Shown: one piece after another, positions 24,776-37,156 of the stretch
Layout of the letters: each line of letters begins with the position of its first letter
Numbering within the stretch: the stretch's first letter is position 1
NCBI GenBank assembly: GCA_003993805.1
Contig: RSEF01000001.1
Location: forward strand, 212,930,727 to 212,994,726
Length of the DNA stretch: 64,000 nt
Reading direction: 5' to 3'
DNA from: Himantopus leucocephalus
Taxonomy: Eukaryota; Chordata; Aves; Charadriiformes; Recurvirostridae
Program-made: the position numbers and the translations under genes
Notes under the pieces: model-generated
Told to the model about the DNA's origin: nothing
The model's database searches: none
The model's input: the letters and a program-made list of their open reading frames with translations, nothing else

Positions 24776-27700
24776 TATGTGAGTCTCTTTCGGCTTTCAG
24801 AGAAAGGACTGCCAACCCCCACTCACTCATCATACATACATTTTCCCCTGTTACATTGCCATCACAGAAGCAAACCTACTCACGCTAGCCCCATAGCCCC
24901 ACATAATTCATGACTTTGGTGAAAGAAACTTCATGAAAGAACAGCCACAGAACCATCTGATTCAGTAGACAGCAGACATAAAGGTGTCAACGTGGAGCAT
25001 CTGAACAGCTGTCAGTGAAGAGGTGCTGGTGGGCCGTTTGCCTCTGTATCTCAAGCTGAATCTCTCACTCCTCCCTCCTTGCATAACTCTTTCTTTCCTT
25101 AATTCGTCATTTTTTTTGTATTTGTCTCTGCTGAATTCTCTTCTCTGAGGTAATCTTTTTCTCTTGTCAGGACAGAGACTGTGGAATGCTCAGCAACATC
25201 AGACTTCCATGTGTCGTTCATCCCCAGGCACCATTGTGGTAGGCCTGTTAATAAAAATATGACAGGTAGAACCAGGAATTTGCTTTCAAAGCGTTGATGC
25301 AATTAAACTGAGGAGCCTCATATACTTGCAAATGACCAGAAATCAAAAAATTTGGTCTTCTGAGTCATTCTGTAAGCATACAACCATGTACAATAGCTTT
25401 GACGGGATATTAATGATGGCACACTTCAAAGGAACCCTGTCTACTGATATTTAACCTCTTTCCAAGGGAAGACCTGGACTGCCCTTTCCACAAAGTGCCC
25501 AAAAGCTGTGAAATTACCTACATGGACCTGTCCTTGATATTGTCTTTACCAGTTTGTCACCTCTCTGAAACAGGGACAGCTCTGGTTCTCCTTAGCTGTA
25601 CAGTGCTCACCGATGAGGAGCTGCTTGCCCAATGACAACATCAGTGGATTAGATTTTAGAAGTCAGTTGGTACCCTTGCAGTCCTTAGAGCTGTGCTGCT
25701 TGTTTTCCAAGACATCCAGGTGTATGCTGGCGTTACCAGCTGTGAATTAAATAAATTCAATACAGAGCAAGAATGAAAGCCCTGGTAACCCTGGGAAGCC
25801 AGTTCAGCCAGGACACTATCAATGCTGGAAGTGTTACACTGATGAGCAGCGAGAAGAGGGTGGACGGAATTGCATTTAGCAGCAGTGACATCCATCAGGC
25901 AAGCAGGATTTTTTTTTTAAAACATTTGAAAACTGGAACATTTCATCATCTTTCATCCAAAAATCACTATTTTGTGGCAAGATCAATATTTTGCTCTTAG
26001 AATGTATGAGCAGAATAACAGCACTATGTCTTTAGAAGATGATATGTCATCATCAGAAGACCACGTAAATCCTGAAAAACACAATTATTTTGAGATTTGC
26101 AGTCCTGAGCAAGTTGAGAAGTCACAAGAATTTATTTGTTTTAAACTTTAGAATTATAACTAGAATCCTAAGGGGTTTTTAGTGGGGGAGATTTCTTTTA
26201 GGTTATAAACATTGGCACTTCAGAACATTTAGTTTTCAACAACTGGAGAGAAAACTTTCCAAACAAAATTCTTCCAAGATTTTGATCACCGAACTCTGAA
26301 ACATTTTCAATGTAGAGGGTTTTTTTAAAAGTTTCAGAGCTTCCAAAGGGCACACTTAGATAAAACTGAAATATTTAACTTAAGTTAAAAAAACCTAAAA
26401 TTATGTGAATAAGAAAAATTTTCTGGCCTCCTCTACTATTAATAAAAATGTCATATGCCTTGAAAGACACAATTTTTCCTAATGCTTATGTGAAAATTGT
26501 GTCTGGGTGGCATGGTATCATTTAAATGTGCTTAATGTTATATGCTAAAGAAAGGTTCTTAGCCGTGTCCTTCCCCGTTGAGGTTTTAATAGCTGTTAAG
26601 TCAGGCCCTGTTAGCACAACGCCGGAGCCCTCTGCCACAGTGCTGTTCCAGTGCACAGAGGTGTCAGGTTAAGAGTGGATTTTATGCCTGGAATTAGTTA
26701 GCAAAGCCAACCTTTTGTTTCTTCTCAAGATAAATTATTAGCAGTTAATCTATCCAAAGTTTCATATTCATAAAAGAACGGATAAATGATTGTTAGGTTT
26801 TGATTGCAATTTAATCTGTTTATATTAAGAAGTTTTTAATTTACAGTCTTATATTGCAAAGAAGTGTCTCTGTAGATTTACCCTGGTTTTATTCTGTTTC
26901 TCTATAACTTTTACTGTTGACCACTGCCAGAGGCAGGATAATGGGCTAATTGGATCTTGGGTTTGATGCTGTACTGCTTCTTTTATGTTCCCCCAGTTCC
27001 CATACTTGTTTTATTGTCATTGCCTTCTTCTAAATATGTAGTTTGTAATCCTGTAATCCTTGTTTCTTGCAGACTGCATTTCACAATAGGGAGGGTAAGA
27101 TTTTGTTGCCTAAAAATAGGAGGTTATCATCATTTGACGCACAGACGGGTAACCTTTAAGGCTTCCAGCTACCTCTCCTGAAGGCTGCAGGTCTTCCAGT
27201 CCTGTCCCCCTGCACGTGTTTAGGACACTCTCGGGTGTCCCAGATTGCACTAGGAACCTGTAAAAAGGCAGCTGAATCCTGCCCAGACAGTTTTACACTG
27301 TTTTACACGTTACACAGTGTCTAGCACAATGAATCTCATATCCTGACAAGTGACTCTGGGTGCTATAAGCAATACGACACACTTTGTGAGACAGCCATAA
27401 ATGTGAACTTAGACAAGACCATGGATAGATCAAATCTGTGCTGTAAAATGTCTTCAGAGTGGAAACATTTCTTTTTCTTGTCAGAATTTGGCAAAGGGAA
27501 ATGCTTCATAGCAACAAATACATTTTAATTTAATTTCATTTTGAAAACAGGATAAAAATGATCTCAATAAAGGACATTTTGATTGTCTGCCTCCAAATGG
27601 TTTTGTTTCCATTTTAAGATGTTATTTTACATGTATGTACACAAAATGACGTATGTCCATATGTCTATATTATGTCTAAGTGTAACGTATGCCCATAATG

Positions 27701-28450
27701 CAAGAGGTGAAGTTGGAATGGAAACTTTGATTTGTGTTCTCATGGAACATTTACATCACCCTGGAATTAATTTACTTGCATTTCATTTTGTGGTAAATTT
27801 AACAAAAAGTTTCCCTTTTGTAACAAAGAATTGTGTAGGAGAGCTGTTACTTGGGAAAAGGTAAAGTATAGCTCCTCACCAGCTCCATGGCTGTAGAATC
27901 TCCGTAACCTGAGATCATCATGAACCAATTAATGAGCGCCTGCCACAGTGCTTAGATATACTGGACCCCGCTTTGCAGCAAGTATTGGACTAGGAGGGAT
28001 CTTGGGGTCACTTTCTTATGATTCTCACTCAATGTGGGCTGAACCACAAAAATCAGTATTTACCCATATAGTTTTTGACACAAACCTGAAGTACCTAAGT
28101 TAGGAGCATCGTAATTTTAGCCTCCCTATGCAAGCCATAGGAAAAAACTGAAGAAGGCAATTCTGTTCTAAGGTGGGTTGAACTGGGCTCTGAGCTGGAA
28201 ATGGAATTAGACATTAAATTTTTCTGTCACTGCCATCTTTGGTTAGGATCATCTCAATTAATTTAATGCTCTGACTATGAATTCTTAAAGGTGTTTCAGT
28301 GATTTTTTTCCTAACCAAACAATTGATAATGAGCAGCTATCTCTTTTTATCACAGATATTTTTAACACTAGGCAGAACTCTCCCTAAAAGCTTAGATCTT
28401 TCCAGTTAGGGAAAGTTGGTTAATACAAAACCTAGGAAGTATCTGTTACT
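24776..28450. other. Unique noncoding DNA
   Basis: No gene is supported. A possible 22-nt microexon (27073-27094) sits between a strong acceptor (CCTTGTTTCTTGCAG) and the donor GGAGG/GTAAGA, but chance is the simpler reading. The block at 26690-26900 is AT-rich and compact, like conserved noncoding DNA, although this cannot be judged from one genome. Confidence 0.5.
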
Positions 28451-28698
28451 AAAAACAAAAATAGAAGGAAACAGATTTATACACTGTTAAGATTTGAGTC
28501 ATCTCTAGATATGCCCTAAATACATTCCGCAGAAAATACTAAATTAAAGTCATATGTAAAAAATTGGCTCAGTNCAAAAACAAAAATAGAAGGAAACAGA
28601 TTTATACACTATTAAGATTTGAGTCATCTCTAGATATGCCCTAAATACATTCCACAGAAAATACTAAATTAAAGTCATATGTAAAAAATTGGCTCAGT
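28451..28698 (+). repeat. 123-bp direct duplication split by one N, likely assembly artefact
   Basis: 28451-28573 and 28576-28698 are the same 123 bp, apart from two G-to-A differences (28486 with 28611 and 28529 with 28654). A single N at 28574 plus one C separates them. Two copies ending exactly at an N, with two transition differences, suggest that two contig ends carrying different alleles were placed side by side and not merged. A true tandem duplication is less likely. Confidence 0.9.
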
Positions 28699-29536
28699 GG
28701 CCCCATTGGCTCAGCAAGGCGTGATATAACTGAGATAGACTCACTCGCTGGGTATTTAACACAGACGAGACTTTTCTCAGCCCTATGTGTTGAATACCAC
28801 TAACTGAATACAACACTGGATTTGACTTAGGAAAAAGTGGGACTATTCATTCCATCAATGTAAAATCAGTCTTGGTAGAAACCCTTTACTATAAGCTCAG
28901 CTCCTTCGCTTAACCCAGCTGAGGAGAAAATGTCACACATTTTACATGATGTCAGCTTCTCTACACTGAGTTGTAATTTTCCCTGCTTAATTAAAGGTTT
29001 TTCAATCTGACCTGATTTTGCAATTAATGTATTTGACCCATGCAAAAATAAACAAGAACCACCACCCAAACCATTATTTTGAATACTGAGAGCCTTTGCG
29101 TTTACATTTAAAAGCTTTAAAAGCAGTGACCATAAACACATGGAAGTAGAGCAGAGTAGTCTAGCTGTAATGCAGAACTCATTAAACTATTTTCCCTGTT
29201 TTTTGAGTGCAAATGATCTGTGAATACAGTTGGGAATATATATACATGTCTGAAGTGATTCCCCAAATGTTTCACACAGACAGCTTTCAGTTGATGAATT
29301 AGTTTCAAACTGGGTTTTTTTGTGCTGCTGGTTTGAGCATGTATTTTCAACCAATGTTGTTGGTTACCCAAGTGATGTGTTGGTGTTTCTCCTCTTTATG
29401 TTGCTCTATGAATCACGTATAGGCAGGACAAAGGCTTAATTGGGTTGCCTGTGGTGTAAATATTCAAAGAAGTGTTGGAGGGACTATCACTATCATCAAG
29501 CTTTCATTGTTTGCAGAAAAGGAGCAGAAGGGAAGG
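28699..29536. other. Unique noncoding DNA
   Basis: No gene or recognised repeat. Minus-strand open frames at 28866-29371 show no family resemblance. Confidence 0.55.
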
Positions 29537-29652
29537 ATAACCTCGTGATTAAACTAGTGGACTGTGACTCAGGATATCAGGGTTCAAGTCCTGCGTCTAA
29601 ATGTATTGTAATACAAATAATCTAAACCTCATCCTTTAGTTTCAATCTACGT
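29537..29652 (+). repeat. MIR-like tRNA-derived SINE relic
   Basis: The left part reads like the tRNA-derived head of a MIR-type SINE: TAGTGGACTGTGACTCAGG, then GGTTCAAGTCC at 29581-29591, a good RNA polymerase III B box. The right part (TCTAAACCTCATCCTTTAGTTTCAATCTAC) resembles the later MIR segment that usually reads as a variant of CTCAGTTTCC. Most of the central core is missing. This is an ancient, inactive copy. Confidence 0.6.
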
Positions 29653-29769
29653 TTTTCTTTCCCCATCCTCCCATAGCTTGGTTCAATCCCTTTGTGCCGC
29701 ATGAAGGAGGATACTGCAGGTTAACAGTGAAAGGTTAACGCATTAAGGAACATGCTTTGAAACCGAATA

Positions 29770-29820
29770 ACCTGAGTTATTGTTGCGTTGAAATGACCTG
29801 AATTATTGTTGCATTGATTA
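29770..29820. repeat. Two-copy 26-bp tandem repeat
   Basis: ACCTGAGTTATTGTTGCGTT at 29770 is followed by ACCTGAATTATTGTTGCATT at 29796. The copies have diverged at a few positions, mostly G-to-A changes. Confidence 0.8.
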
Positions 29821-30094
29821 GTATGCAAGAGATATTGTGTGTGAGTCAGCATCATCCTAAAACAGCCTCATCTAAGTGGAAGGACATAAAAATATTCACC
29901 CCCTGGGCATTTTGAAAATATTTTTAGCTTCATTGGTATGGAACCAATATCCTCAGGAGCTGGAATTGAATGTTCTTAATGGGAGGCAGAAGAAGCAAGT
30001 GCAGCACAATAACAGAATGTGACATGCCATTAGCAGAGTCCCAGTGATTCTTGCTCTTCCTCGTTATCCAAATAAATGTGAATCCGTCAGTAAC

Positions 30095-30140
30095 AGAAAT
30101 CTTCCTTTTAAGACCAAAGAAATCTTCCTTTTAAGAGCAG
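30095..30140. repeat. Two-copy 23-bp tandem repeat
   Basis: GAAATCTTCCTTTTAAGA occurs at 30095 and again at 30118, with small differences at the end of each unit. Confidence 0.8.
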
Positions 30141-33100
30141 AAGACAAAAGTGTAGACTATCAGGCCTAGATATCACTGATTTCAGGTGCCGTAATGGAGT
30201 AACCTCACAGAGCTGAGAAAAGTCCCGTGCGCGCAGCAATCATAGATCTCCCAGTTGTAGGGTGTCACTGTTTTTTCCTATGGGTTAGTGAAAGAAAGAG
30301 AGAACAAAGACTGCCAGGGACCAGACATGTTTGATGGCAGGGGAAGTGGGAAGGCAGGGAAAGACATAGCTGAGGGAATAGGTTGAGCACCTGATCTCTC
30401 CTGGCAAGAGAAAGAAGGAGGAAACCTGTGAGGAATGCTAGTTGTACCGCCCATCACACTTTTAGCTGAACAAGGACTCAAGCAGTATATAAAAGAGTGA
30501 ATTCCATCTTCACTGGATAGAACAGCGGCAGCAGCGCCAAGGGGGTAGGGGGATAGAGAAATATAAAAAAGAAATAGGAGGAAAACCTGGAAAAGTGGAG
30601 AACTGCATGTCTGATCTGCCCAAAAGAGGCAGTGTCTCAAGCATTCTCTGACCAAAATCCTCACTACTTTGTCATGACTCCTATTTATTTTTAGTCTATG
30701 TACTGTCCCCTCAAAAATGTGTTTGTTTTATCTAGAAGTATTGGTTGAATCAAAAGCATTACCTCCTTTTCTCCATCATCTCTTTCGACATTTGTGACCA
30801 CGGCAATGATACTTCAGCTTTTCAGAGGTGAAATGAAACCTTGCGTGTCGGAGAATGGCAGTCAGCTTATTTCTTTTCTGCTGCTTTTCACAGCTCAGTG
30901 AGCCTCAGCAAAGCTGCTCTTTGCTGTACCTGATTTCCTTTCTCTGCCTTAGCATGCTGAAGAGCACCCTTGTTTCCAAAGAAATTTGGTGATGCCCCAT
31001 AAATGGAGCTTATTCTTTACTGGTGTTGGTAGGACACATGGATTAAAGGGATTTCTTCTCCTACAGTCACCTCTGGTCAGTATGGCATACACTCTCGTAT
31101 TACACTTCACCATCATGAATACTGGCAACTCCATCTCCAATGTGTACCAGAGTTGCAATTGGTTCTGTAATACACAATTAACATGAAAAAATTGAGAATG
31201 ACAATTTAGAAGTAGAAAAAAAAACCTAGATAAAATGTATTGAGACTTCTTTTTGAAAATGTTTTAAAAATCAGTTTATTCCTAGGGTTCGTTTCAAAAC
31301 TGATGAGAATCGTTTTTTAATCTGTTCATTTTTTTTGCCTTGTAGGATATTTTGGGGATGGTGCTGGTGTTTTTTGTTTTATTTTTGACGAGTTCTTCTC
31401 CTGACCCTTTTCTCAGCTGATTATCTCCCTGAAGGTTTGGGTGTGGAAATGACCGTAATCTGCTCACTGCTGTTCTTTGGCACAGAGCAGCTGTAATCCA
31501 TAAAGTTCTAAGTTTTTGAACAAAATCATTCATTCATTTAGGATCAGGGCAAAGTAGGTTACAAATTTCTTAAACACAAGAATGCATTCCCTCAGCATTT
31601 GTTATCCATATGGTATTTTAGATGGATAAGCCTATTGTGAATATTTAAAAAGATTTTGTAAAACAGTATGAACAAGCAAATATACACTTGCACATGTTGC
31701 TAAGCCAAATGTATTGCAGTTTCACTAAGCTAATCAAAAGTGGCACAAAGCAATGATCAAACTGGGGTCACAACCAAGAATGAATCAATGGGTTCAAATG
31801 ATTAAACTTTCAAACTAATAGTGCAGGTAATCAAATCAAATTATGAGTTTGACACTATTTGAATTACTATAAGTTAGTTTTGCCTTGGAAAAATTTAAGG
31901 AGAAGCTAGATGCCTTTCATTTATGATCTCAGCTGCATGTACAAACATTTCTGGGGAAAGCAAAAGACTCCCACAAGGTGGAACTGTACTTAATCTAAGT
32001 GCAGCTTCTCTCTCTTAACTTTGCTTATCTGAATGTTAGACATCAAGTTCAAAGTTGATATGTAGTCCTTGTAGAAGTGACAGAGAGGCACAAAACAGAG
32101 ACCTATTCTGCTTTTCTAATCTTAAACATTCAGTTTAGGGCAAGGTGAATTGCCCTTTGGAAATCTCTCATTCTCGCCAGTTTGTGCAAAGAGTAGGTAC
32201 AGGATTAGCATGGACTAGACAACTCTTTTAGGTATGAAAAACCCTGCTTTAGACATCTAAATTTTATTTGGTTTTTAAGGTTAGGTAAAATTGATCTGGG
32301 CCTGAGCATTTGTTCTAGGCTTAGTCCTTTGACAACACAATTCAGAAAACACAAGTGATGAAGCCCCTTTGTTCGTTTTAGCAGAGTGTGACTAGTTGAA
32401 TGCCATTTGAATGTCTCCTCCTTAAATCTCACTGCTACGCATTATTGTGGTTGTTCTTATTCCACCCCCTAACTTTAGAACAAAAGAACCTTTTCAAAGA
32501 CTTCACACAGAGGTGATGGATAAATCATACACATTAACTGCTTTTGAATAACACCATTTAAACTTGAAAAATCTATTAATTCTGTGCTGTTTACTTTAAG
32601 AAAATTATTTAAGGCATTGTTTATGCATATGCTGACACATGCATATAATATAATTGAAAAAATAATAAGGAAAAAATAAAAGATGAAGGCAATTGTCATC
32701 ACACACAAAGAGACTGAATTCTACTTCATTTCTTGGGAGCTTGCACTCAAGTGGATGTTGTTCTTTGTTATCTTTATGTAGACAGTAGATTTATAGTCAG
32801 GATTAGTAACACATTCAGCCTATCTTATCGGACTGCAGGTGACTCATGCTGGCTTTACTAGCAAGTCAGGTCCCTCATCTTTCCCTTTCCTGTTTAAAGA
32901 AAAGCGGGCAGCTTTGGCTGTGATTTACAACAAAAGAGAAAGACGTATCATTCTTGTGCGAAGGTTTGTCTTTATCAGGATGCTACCCTGTCTGCTATAT
33001 TCTGTGTACACTTCTGTGGCTTTTTGACCAGTTAGGTGAACACAAATGCTCCCGGCTCAGTCCTTCTGTAGAGGGAAATCTTTAGCGTATGATAAAGAAT

Positions 33101-33929
33101 TCCATGACTGAGAAGCCCTGAAGTTTGCAAAACCAGCAATATTGATTGCAGATAGAGATATTCAGAGTGGATTTGTTAGAGGAAGTCATGATGTTGACCA
33201 CCTGCCTTACAATGATGGATGTTATACAAACGGTTGACAGAAACTCATCCTTTATACAAATACTTAAAATTTACACCTACTAAAAAGCATTTTCACATAT
33301 TTAACACGTAGGGAGTTGGGTAATTAATATCAAATCATAAGGGAAAGGAGGAACGTAATCTTGTTCAGCATTAGGCTGTTAAATATTAGGTATCTCAGAC
33401 ATTTATTTGGGTTTCTTCCACAATCTGTAGAGAGTGATAGACCTCCCTATAGGGCAATTTGTCCTGTCTAATTTAGACATTTCTCTTACTGTGGTGTAAA
33501 TTGTCATCTGAAGGAAGCTATATCTGTATTAACTGTTGAGTGAGTCTAGGTAATTAGCTTAGGCTCGGCAGTTAATTTTTAGATGACAAATATATCCAAG
33601 GGTTTCTGGCCAAAGCTTCTTTTCATTTTTCTGAACATGCCTTCTTCACACTGAATTTTCCTTGGTACAATTCAAACCTCATCCCACCTTCTTTATCAGA
33701 TGCAGTGCTTAAGCCAGCTAGCTCTGTTTAGGCATCTATTTTGCAGACATGCAGTCAATCAATAGCCTAGAAGCAGGTTTCTAGTGCCATCTGAGGTGCC
33801 CCAGGGTATTCCATGTGGCTCTGAGTAGTGCTCCTGTAGCTCATGTCATATCTGTCAGCCTTTTGTGGATGATTCGGACACTCCAAAGCATTGCAAATTG
33901 CACCATATGTTTGGGCAACTGAACGGAAC

Positions 33930-34240
33930 CTGTAGGGTGGAAGTCATCAGATTAAGACATTTAAATTCAGATGCCTGCATCTAGGTGTCTAGATGTGAGT
34001 TAAGTGACTAAGCGCCTGCTTTAGTCAATGAAAATTTAATCACTACACTGGAGCCTGAAAAGCAATTCAGCTGACCCACCGGCTTTAGCCAGACTTAGGA
34101 GAAATTGAATTGCTCTAGACTCTACTTCCTATATTGACAAGGGACTTGAGGCCTGTGGCTGGATGCCAGACAGAAAGCTTAAGGGCATCTCAGATAGCAC
34201 TAGAGGCTTATGTGAGGACAAATGAATTGAGTTAGTCTGT
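33930..34240. repeat. Possible degenerate interspersed repeat
   Basis: The text ATGCCTGCATCTAGGTGTCTAGATG followed by GAGTTAAGTGACTAAG, with later GACTTGAGGCC, recalls old high-copy bird repeats built around variants of AGGTGTCTAAATG. Similar phrases occur near 3090-3130, 46970-47180 and 52930-53050. I cannot name the family, and the edges are guesses. Confidence 0.3.
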
Positions 34241-36504
34241 GCTGCTATAATAGGATCTTGGACACTGCCTCACATGTAGAGACCTACATGCAGGCATATT
34301 AATTCAGTAGTTTTATCTCAAACTGAATCAAACCCTAAAGCTGAAGGAGATAAATCCCATCCTTGATATCTGGGCACACGGCTACATGTGCTAGATATGT
34401 AACTTTTCTCATGATGAGCAGTGAATTGTATGTGCATAAACATAATTTCAACAGCTTGAAATTATGGGACAGTAAATGGGACAGTAAATCACCGGCAGAG
34501 TTGGAGTTTACGTGACTCAAGAAACCCAGCACAGACTTCTGAAACAGTAGACCAAAATCTAATAGACATCAAAACAAGCAAAAATGACAGCATGGAGCTG
34601 AAAGCAATTACTGCCTTGAAAAAAGATATGAATTTAGTGACTGCACTTGATGAGGCAGACCCAGCAAAGTCTGCGAGCAGCAGACAGATTGATGCAGATG
34701 AATGGTGTGATGACTCTGTGTTGCGAGGAAATACTGAACAAAGAGATTAGGAGGCGGAGAAAGAAGCCAAGTAGAAATACATCAGAAAAAGTTATTTTAA
34801 AATCGAGAAAGGTGCCAATTTTGACACTGTGTGGGCTGAGGCATCTCTGTGGACCAACTCTTTGAAAGGAGGAATCATTTACCATTCATAACCCTTAGCT
34901 CATGCACAGTAAAAAACATTCCCTCTACTCAAATACATAGATCTCCATGTTCATTGCCAATGGTTCTGCTACTTGAGGAAATTTTGGCAAGGGAGATTGA
35001 CAAATGCAATTAGCAAATATAGCATAGACTGGTTTATATTAAATATTTTGAGACAATTGCCCTTGAGGTTAGTAGGGAGAGTCTTTTGGCTCCCACTAGT
35101 AAAGCTGGCTGGGGAAGAATGAAGGAGGTGAAAATAATGCCAGTCCACAGTAAGGACCCATCGGGAGTGCCGTATGCTCCATACTGTGAGCTGTCAGGGA
35201 ACCTTTAATTCCAAAGAAATAAGGATATTCATTTATGTCTTGCATGTGTCAGACACATTGGAGCTGACATTAAAAAATCAAGCTAGGCAAGTGCTGTAGT
35301 GTTACATCTTACATTTAAATTATTGTGCTGGCAATAATTTTTTATTTGAGCCTATTGGGGTGTGAAAAATGCCTGGCCAGAAAACTCTTCCACGTCAAGG
35401 CTCTATTAATAAAAGGAGATGTTATGGTGACTGAGATTGACAACTTTTGTGATTTGGCTCTTTTGGGGGGAGAGTAGGATTTTTTTGGGGGCCTAGTTCA
35501 TGGTTCTTGCCAAAGAACCTGAGAGAGAACAAATGTTTTTACAGGCAAAGCAGGGAATTAATTCACTGGTTTGTGTTATATGATAGGGTCATTATATCAA
35601 TGCTGGCTGAAAGCATAGAAAATACCTTATTCATGTTTTTCTTGAGAGTTTCCTCTGCTGGGAAACCATTCATGAGAACCCTGCACACCTTTCTAATCTC
35701 TTTCCCATGAGTAGAATTGGACTAATACAGGAAAGGTGGGGGGAGGAAACACACATTATCATCCAACCCGTATATTTACTTGCATGTTCTCCATGGCCAT
35801 TTTGAAGTCTAATTTTACAATACTACCTTCAGTTCTAAGTTGAAACCTCAACCTCATGCCAGATTTTGTACAGGTACACCTAGTATGCTAATCCAGCCTG
35901 AAAATTAGTGAGAAGCAGCCAGGGTCATTAAAGTAACAGCTGAGAAACTGTGGTACAGTGAAATATTGAGCCTTGAGTACAGAGAAATTGGAGCCTGGCC
36001 TACACCTGTGTCAAAGAAAAGAAAAAAAATGATATTTCATACTTGATTCTAATCACTGAGATATGTTCCTCATTATTAGGTGAAATACATGCATTGACAA
36101 ATGAGTGTATCTAAGATATCGGCAGTCAGTCATGATTATCTTACATGTGATCCTGTCTTCAAAAGGTGCTGCTACTTGGCTGTTAGTTAACGCTTCTGCT
36201 GAGAGGAGATCACTGGTCATTTGTAGGGCACTAGTGAGGTAAGAGCCAAAGGGAAATATGTTAACTTAAACCACATTTACTACAGAGACATAATGTTACC
36301 TTATTGTCTAATGGGACTTTTTCAGATTGCTTTTGGATGGTGGTTTCTCTTTTTGTAACCAGTGAAGGGTGCATGCAGGGACTAATTTTTTTTCTGACAA
36401 CTGCCACGCAGGGAACTAAAAGCCACTTTGAACCTCTGCCAGGGCACCTCTTTATGTTTGGGTTTTGCAGAGCCACAGCATCATTCTTCACTGGTGACCT
36501 GCTT

Positions 36505-37156
36505 AGTGGATGAAGGAAAGGCGGTGCATATTATTTACCTGGACTGCCTTTGACACCGTTTCCCACAGCATTCTCCTGGAGAAACTGGCTTGGATGGGTG
36601 TACTCTTCACTGGCTGGATGGCCGGGCCCAAAAAGTGGTGGTGAATGGTGTTAAATCCAGTTGGTGGCCAGTCACAAGTGGTGTTCCCCAGGGCTCAGTG
36701 CTGGGACCAGTTCTTTTTAATATCTATATCAATGATGAGGTGATCAAGTGCACCCTCAGTAAGTTCACAGATGACACCTAGTTGGGTGGGAGTGTCGACC
36801 TGCTTGAGGGTGGGAAGGCTTTACAGAGGGACCTGGACAGGCTGGACTGATGGGCCGAGGTATGAGGTTCAACAAGGCTAAGTGCTGGGTCCTGCCCCTG
36901 GGCCACAACAACCCCATGAAGCGCTACAGGCTTGGGGAAGAGTAGATGAAAAGCTGACTGGCAGAAAAGGACCTGGGGGTGTTGGTCAACNNNNNNNNNN
37001 NNNNNNNNNNNNNNNNNNNNNNNNNNNNNNNNNNNNNNNNNNNNNNNNNNNNNNNNNNNNNNNNNNNNNNNNNNNNNNNNNNNNNNNNNNTACAGTTGGA
37101 CTCGATGATCTTAAGGGTCTTTTCCAACCTAAACCGTTATATGATTCTATGATTCT
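36505..37156 (+). mobile_element. CR1 LINE, 5'-truncated, RT domain decayed, with internal gap
   Basis: This is a CR1 non-LTR retrotransposon fragment. Translated in pieces, it gives reverse-transcriptase motifs in order: an FDTVSHS-like motif A region broken by a frameshift (about 36550), [15 protein letters not shown] (about 36676-36720), then FTDDT at the catalytic motif C (about 36765), directly followed by a stop. The family normally has FADD, so this copy carries a substitution as well as the stop and frameshifts and is dead. Further phrases such as RDLDRL, RFNKAKC and EKDLGVL follow to 36990. After the gap, 37091-37156 is the 3' tail (TGGACTCGATGATC, then TTCCAACC, then ATGATTCTATGATTCT). 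Confidence 0.92.
36991..37090. other. Assembly gap, 100 N, inside the CR1
   Basis: 100 N of unknown true size. Both flanks belong to the same CR1 in the same orientation. The missing part should be the end of the reverse transcriptase and the start of the 3' untranslated region. Confidence 0.99.

Larger units (their letters stand above)
29653..36504. other. Unique noncoding DNA with small tandem repeats and one degenerate repeat
   Basis: No gene is supported. It holds two-copy tandem repeats at 29770-29820 (26-bp unit) and 30095-30140 (23-bp unit) and a degenerate element near 33930-34240. The AT-rich block at 35270-35460 looks like conserved noncoding sequence. A purine-rich run near 36004 would be a pyrimidine tract on the minus strand, but no exon can be closed from it. 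Confidence 0.5.

Noticed and set aside
24325..24822. Minus-strand frame of 165 codons
   Set aside because: It crosses the 100-N gap, so a fifth of it is unknown, and it joins CR1, LTR and unique DNA.
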